64,000 bases of DNA, taken from NCBI GenBank assembly GCA_019426215.1, contig CM033394.1, positions 434,001 to 498,000 of the forward strand. The letters are read 5' to 3'. How positions within the stretch are numbered: position 1 is the stretch's first letter; the number at the start of each line of letters is the position of its first letter. Both the position numbers and the translations under genes were made by a program. The DNA comes from Buddleja alternifolia. Its lineage: Eukaryota > Streptophyta > Magnoliopsida > Lamiales > Scrophulariaceae. Under the pieces are notes generated by a model. It saw only the letters and a program-made list of their open reading frames with translations, did no database searches and was not told where the DNA came from. Positions 60,255 to 64,000 of the stretch are shown piece after piece.

Positions 60255-60300
60255 CTAGTAAAGAGCACGGCGTTGCACGTGTTTGTATGAATCTATAAAA
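60255..60300 (-). mobile_element. Second Helitron 3' end abutting the first
   Basis: Minus strand reads CGTGCAACGCCGTGCTCTTT then ACTAG, immediately followed by the TC that starts the element at 60254. The rest of this copy extends to higher coordinates but its 5' end was not found. Confidence 0.45.
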
Positions 60301-60535
60301 TAATTGAAAAATCAAATGAATAAGAATAATAATATGTAAAACAAATATGAATAAAAGACGTCGCATCTTATTAAAAAGTATACATCAAAATGTTTCATAT
60401 GAATAAATTATAAACTATTTCAAAGTCAATTTAATTGCTCAAGCATGTAATATCATTGCTTGCGTAACTGATTAACATGTTGACTGTATTTTCTTTTTCC
60501 CCCCTCATTCAAGGTAATAAGCATATTTTCTTCTT

Positions 60536-60556
60536 CCCCCCCCCCCCCCCCCCCCC
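60536..60556. repeat. Run of 21 C
   Basis: Homopolymer in AT-rich DNA; length may be an assembly approximation. Confidence 0.7.
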
Positions 60557-60559
60557 ATT

Positions 60560-61400
60560 CAAGACAATTTAAATGTTGTAACCAAGAAAATTGAAAATCT
60601 CAGTAGATCATAAATAAATCAAAATGACATACAATAAAAGAATTAAAATGGTAAATAACATGAAATATAAATAATAAGGTTTAATATTATATAAAGGTCC
60701 AACTGATCATTTTCTTGTTTGATCTTGACGGACGTTGTAACCTTATTTTTAATTTACTTCACAAATTTAGTTTGATAGTTCTTTCTCAAATTGCTCGATA
60801 CTTGAAATTATATTTTGATGTCTCATTCCTTATTGTTAATTGTCAGTTATTTTGTCTTCTTTGCATACTTTCTTCATAATTGGCGATGAGTTTATTTTGA
60901 AGTTCCCCCAGTATATAAACTTATTGAAGAGTTCCACTTGCATTAATTTGTATCCTGATGATTTTTTTCCCTTTCTCCTTCTTAGCTTGTGGTTGTCTAT
61001 TTCAATTGTATTCTCTATGAGACTAAGCTTGCCCTTTACGATTTCTGCTTTTTATTAAGTGGAATGAGAAAGCGGATATCATTTGATGTCTGTAGGCTCA
61101 GTGATCTATAATACTTTGAGTTGTATTCTCGCTAGGAACTTTAGGTAGTCAACATGCTCATTCTTAGCTGCCAATATTCCCTGATTTTTCATGTAATCCG
61201 TTGTGTGGATTTTTTTTCTTAAATCTAGAAAATAGACGTAATAAGATGGTTTATTGATTCTTCTTCATTGTCATACTCAATAATCACCTCATATGAAATT
61301 TGATTGCTACTTTCATTATCAGTTGGTTTCTTACTGTTCCCAACTCAAAGTAACAACTCAATAAAGTGAGGGTCACTTCTAGCCTTCATATTAATTGACA
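60560..61400. other. Intergenic, no gene supported
   Basis: AT-rich, only short open frames; nothing recognised. Confidence 0.4.
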
Positions 61401-61860
61401 AAGTAATCCCTATCAGCCCATCACCTTTTTGGCCCACCATATCACTTTGGGTCAGCAGCAGGCCTTCAGCTAGTACAGAACACCCCTGACATCCTTGGAC
61501 CCCTCCCCCTCCCACCGTTTAAGCTCCAGCAGCTCTCTTCCACGACCCATTCTTTTCAGTTGTGGATGGGCTTTCAGTAGTCCGAGCATTAATTTTAACA
61601 GTCCATGCCTAAGTCTCAGCAGCCCAGCCCCTAGCACTCTCAGCCTATGCACCAATTCAAGCAACATCAGCCCAGCCCCTAGCACTCTCAGCCTATGCAC
61701 CAATTCAAGCAACATCAGCCCACCTTCCTCGCAACTCTTTTCTCCACAATGTATGTCTAACAACCTGATGAAGGTTCGTGCATGAACTCAGGGGTGAGTG
61801 CTCACATGATATCGCATGAAGGTACATTTATTCTGCCGTGTCTTTTAATTTATTTAAAAT
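61400..61860 (+). pseudogene. Ty1/copia gag-protease remnant
   Basis: GC-richer stretch with a Gln/Pro/Ser-rich region including two in-frame 48-bp repeats (61621-61668, 61669-61716), then CMNSGVSAHMISHEGTFILP. The latter resembles the copia 'W.MDSGASAHMTS..GTF' protease/GAG-pre-integrase junction. Stops interrupt it, and the catalytic DSG/DTG reads NSG, so it is dead. No LTRs seen. Confidence 0.5.
61621..61716. repeat. 48-bp tandem repeat, two identical copies
   Basis: Units begin AGCCCAGCCCCTAGCACTCT; identical by eye, hence recent slippage or unequal exchange. Confidence 0.9.
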
Positions 61861-62315
61861 CAATTATGGTTGGTAATGGTGTTGTACTCTCTGTTGCCCA
61901 TGTCGGTCAATCTTTTTTCCATCACCTTCTATCCTTCTTCATCTTGAATTTTTAATAATACTCAAATCATTTTATTTTAATCTTTTCATCAATTCACTTT
62001 TTCAAGAACCAATTAAATTTTCATATTTCTTTAATTAGACATTCATTATCTCTTTCAAAATATTTTATAATGTAATATTTTTTTTAATGATATGTGCATA
62101 CATATTTATATTACACCACTTTTACTTCATTATCATGTTATAAATTGTTTAATAATAGAACCAAATAAATTTTCATATTTCTTTAATTAGAAATTCACTC
62201 TCTCTTTCAAAATCTTTTATAATGTAATATTTGTTAATGATATGCATCCATATTTATATTATACCACTTATACTTCATTATCATATTATAGATTGTTTGA
62301 AAATCTAAAATTTAT
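61861..62315. other. AT-rich intergenic DNA with a short duplicated block
   Basis: A block around TCTCTTTCAAAAT, TTTTATAATGTAATAT and CCACTTTTACTTCATTATCAT occurs at about 62050-62145 and again at about 62200-62290. No gene. Confidence 0.5.
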
Positions 62316-62319
62316 TTGA

Positions 62320-62540
62320 GAAAAACTAATGAGCCAGCCCGAAATAGGCCTGAAGCTCGCAAAAAAGGTGAGTCTGAGTTTGATCCGAGCCGAAAAAAAA
62401 AATTATGAACTGAGTTTGAGTCGAGCCGAAGAAAAAAAATTATGAACTGAGTTTGAGCCAATAATATTCAAGCCCGATGAGTTTGTGCTTGAGCCACCCT
62501 AAGCTCGGCTCATAGGACCCGATTGACAGGCCTAGCTGGT
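62320..62540. mobile_element. hAT-like MITE with GAGCCGA motifs
   Basis: Right end, complemented, reads TAGGCCTGTCAATCGGGTCC, a common plant hAT-MITE terminus; the left end is poor. Contains two tandem copies of a ~38-bp unit (GAGCCGAARAAAAAAAT, ATGAACTGAGTTTGAG) at about 62386-62460. Confidence 0.45.
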
Positions 62541-62562
62541 TCTGTGTGTTTTCCTAGTCTAG

Positions 62563-62762
62563 GAATTCTCAACTCCTTTATAACCTCTCTATCCGAGTCC
62601 ATCAACGAGCGAGGTCTCGAGAGTATCTACGAACTTCTTTGAAAATGGAAAATTATATCGAATGCTAGAACATACTAATGAAAACATTTTGATATCCACA
62701 ATGGATAGTTGTAGTGACCTTCTTTCCATAGCGTTTTATAATCTCAATTGGTTGTTACCACA
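62563..62762 (+). pseudogene. Pectinesterase 5' fragment of the second unit
   Basis: Homologous to 53440-53635 of the main pseudogene (ENGKLYRMLEHTNENILIST, SIAFYNLNWLLP). It retains CGA (Arg) where the main copy has TGA. After NWLLP it jumps directly to sequence matching the main copy's 3' flank (from about 57208), so nearly the whole catalytic part is deleted. Confidence 0.75.
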
Positions 62763-63019
62763 CTGGAGATAGTGAAGATTAGTAGATTCAGTATGCAGAT
62801 TTTTAAGAGAAATATATATATCTATTAAAAAGGAAGTGTTTGAAGCCAAAATCTAGAATTAGAAAATTATAGTGATAACGGAAAGGTAGGAAAATAACAG
62901 CTTAATTCACATGATGTATTGTACTCCAACGCAACAAGTCAATACATATTTATTCCTCCAGATCAGAAAAATAAAAAACACACACAATCAACGTATCAAT
63001 CTTCAATTCTTGATCAGAT

Positions 63020-63651
63020 TTAAGAACAAGCTTCTCCATATTTAAAGGGTGCAAAATCGACACGATCAAAAACGTAAGTAAAATTGAATGAGGTGTGGGC
63101 ATAGAGTGGGTTTCCATCGTTGATAAGACAATGTGTGCCGTCCAATTTAGATATGATGGATGGATCAGGCTGAACTAAGGGCTGAAAGTTAGGGCACAAT
63201 AGTTGCAAGTCCAAAATACTGCATGAGCATGTGTTGGTGATGTTTACTGTCCATTCTTTCTGCAACTCTGTTTGCCTCCCTGTTACGGTTTGGTCGATTT
63301 TAAGCACACTTGGAGGGCATACTTGACTTGAACCTGAAATTAAACACCACACCAAACCAAATCCAACAAGATTGTAAGTGACACACTACGAATAGCTATG
63401 ATTGTTTATTCACAAAGTTATTTCTCACACAAACAACATAGACCATTATGTTTTTGAGTGATTCGCGAAACATAGGTTTTATCGAAAATGATAGAGTATA
63501 GGTTTTATGATTCGCAGAAACTCTCGAAAGTACTATTCTACAAACTTTAATATAAGATGAGATTTGAGTATGAAAATATATATATGTATTTACCTTCAGT
63601 CACAAGGCAAAGAAAGACAAGGAAGCAAAGGAATTTGGTGATGTCTTCCAT
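63020..63651 (-). CDS. TPD1-like secreted protein 4
   Basis: Exons 63651-63594 and 63333-63020 (intron 260 nt), 123 aa, ATG at 63651. Signal peptide MEDITKFLCFLVFLCLVTE; mature part starts GSSQVCPPSVLKIDQTVTG, then WTVNITNTCSCSILDLQLLC, THCLINDGNPLYAHTSFNF, and ends FAPFKYGEACS. Close paralogue of copy 3 (about 75 percent alike by eye) with an intact start, so the likely functional member of the pair. Six cysteines in the mature region fit a disulfide-bonded apoplastic protein. Confidence 0.8.
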
Positions 63652-64000
63652 TGAGATTGCAATTTGGATATACAATGTTGTTTTATCATTGTACATCTTT
63701 CCTTCACTATTTATAGATGAAATTTTGAATGCCATACTTGGTAGAACATTTTGCTCATCAATGCCTCCACATAATTTGGCATAATATATGGAAAAATTGT
63801 AATTCGGTTACAAAAATCAAAACCTCAAATAACAAATGCTGCTCTTTTACCTTTTCTGGGCAAATGAATTTCTTTAAAATCTGTAATTAATGGAAATAAT
63901 TATATTCTTTGTAAGTTAAGAGGGTCAAAGGAACGGTACTGAAGTTGAATATATTGAGGGTTTTTTTTTTGGCTAAGGAGAATATTTTGAGTTTATTGTA
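63652..64000. other. Upstream region of TPD1-like gene 4
   Basis: Includes a likely TATA box (TATTTATAG, about 63709, read on the minus strand as CTATAAATA) about 55 bp upstream of the start codon. Otherwise AT-rich, no further gene. Confidence 0.45.

Noticed and set aside
61470..61763. Leucine-rich minus-strand frame with repeated LVHRLRVLGAGL
   Set aside because: It comes from the 48-bp duplication in a copia remnant; the plus strand explains the region.
1..64000. CRISPR arrays, bacterial operons, organellar insertions, intact tRNA or rRNA genes
   Set aside because: None seen; gene structure is that of a plant nuclear genome throughout.

Overview
The window looks like nuclear DNA of a flowering plant, most likely a eudicot. 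The evidence is spliced genes with GT-AG introns, plant-only families (PHOX-type TPR/PB1, PHT4, TOPLESS N-terminal domains, pectinesterase, TPD1-like secreted proteins, FAR1/MULE transposase), AT-rich intergenic DNA and a dense load of plant-type MITEs, MULEs, Helitron ends, a SINE and LINE/copia remnants. An asterid is my guess only. All spliced models were read by eye from splice signals and frame continuity; nothing was aligned.

Layout. 1-3.6 kb: gene-poor, with a LINE ORF1 remnant split by a 997-bp element. 3.8-8.9 kb (+): nine-exon multi-pass membrane protein of the plant tweety-like family. 9-13.5 kb: MITEs and a 38-bp minisatellite. 14.2-14.9 kb (-): small serine-rich protein. 15.8-17.7 kb: element with very long inverted arms. 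20.5-22.7 kb (+): TPR-PB1 (PHOX) protein. 24.2-24.9 kb: SINE with a MITE in its A-rich tail. 25.1-27.9 kb (+): six-exon At4g37920-like protein, convergent with an intronless PHT4;6-like transporter at 28.5-29.8 kb (-).

31.9-39 kb (-): tandem pair of genes encoding only the LisH/CTLH/CRA part of TOPLESS, with no WD40 repeats; one ends early where a splice donor seems lost. 39.3-49 kb: nested same-family MULE-like MITEs, then a candidate 7.45-kb Helitron containing duplicated LINE tails, further MITEs and a GC-rich foreign-looking segment. 49.4-50.8 kb (+): a small two-exon membrane protein and an acidic nuclear-protein exon.

51-64 kb: cluster of four minus-strand TPD1-like secreted proteins interleaved with pectinesterase sequence. 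The main pectinesterase is a pseudogene carrying a nonsense codon, two frameshifts and a complete 2.15-kb FAR1-type MULE with long TIRs and a perfect 9-bp target duplication. The MULE's transposase frame stops in a perfect palindrome built from TIR sequence. A second pectinesterase/TPD1-like unit survives at 62.6-63.7 kb with most of the pectinesterase deleted. Between the units lie Helitron copies that appear to abut head-to-tail.

The transporter, PHOX and At4g37920-like genes look like ordinary single-copy genes. The unusual biology is in the truncated TOPLESS pair and the TPD1-like/pectinesterase cluster.
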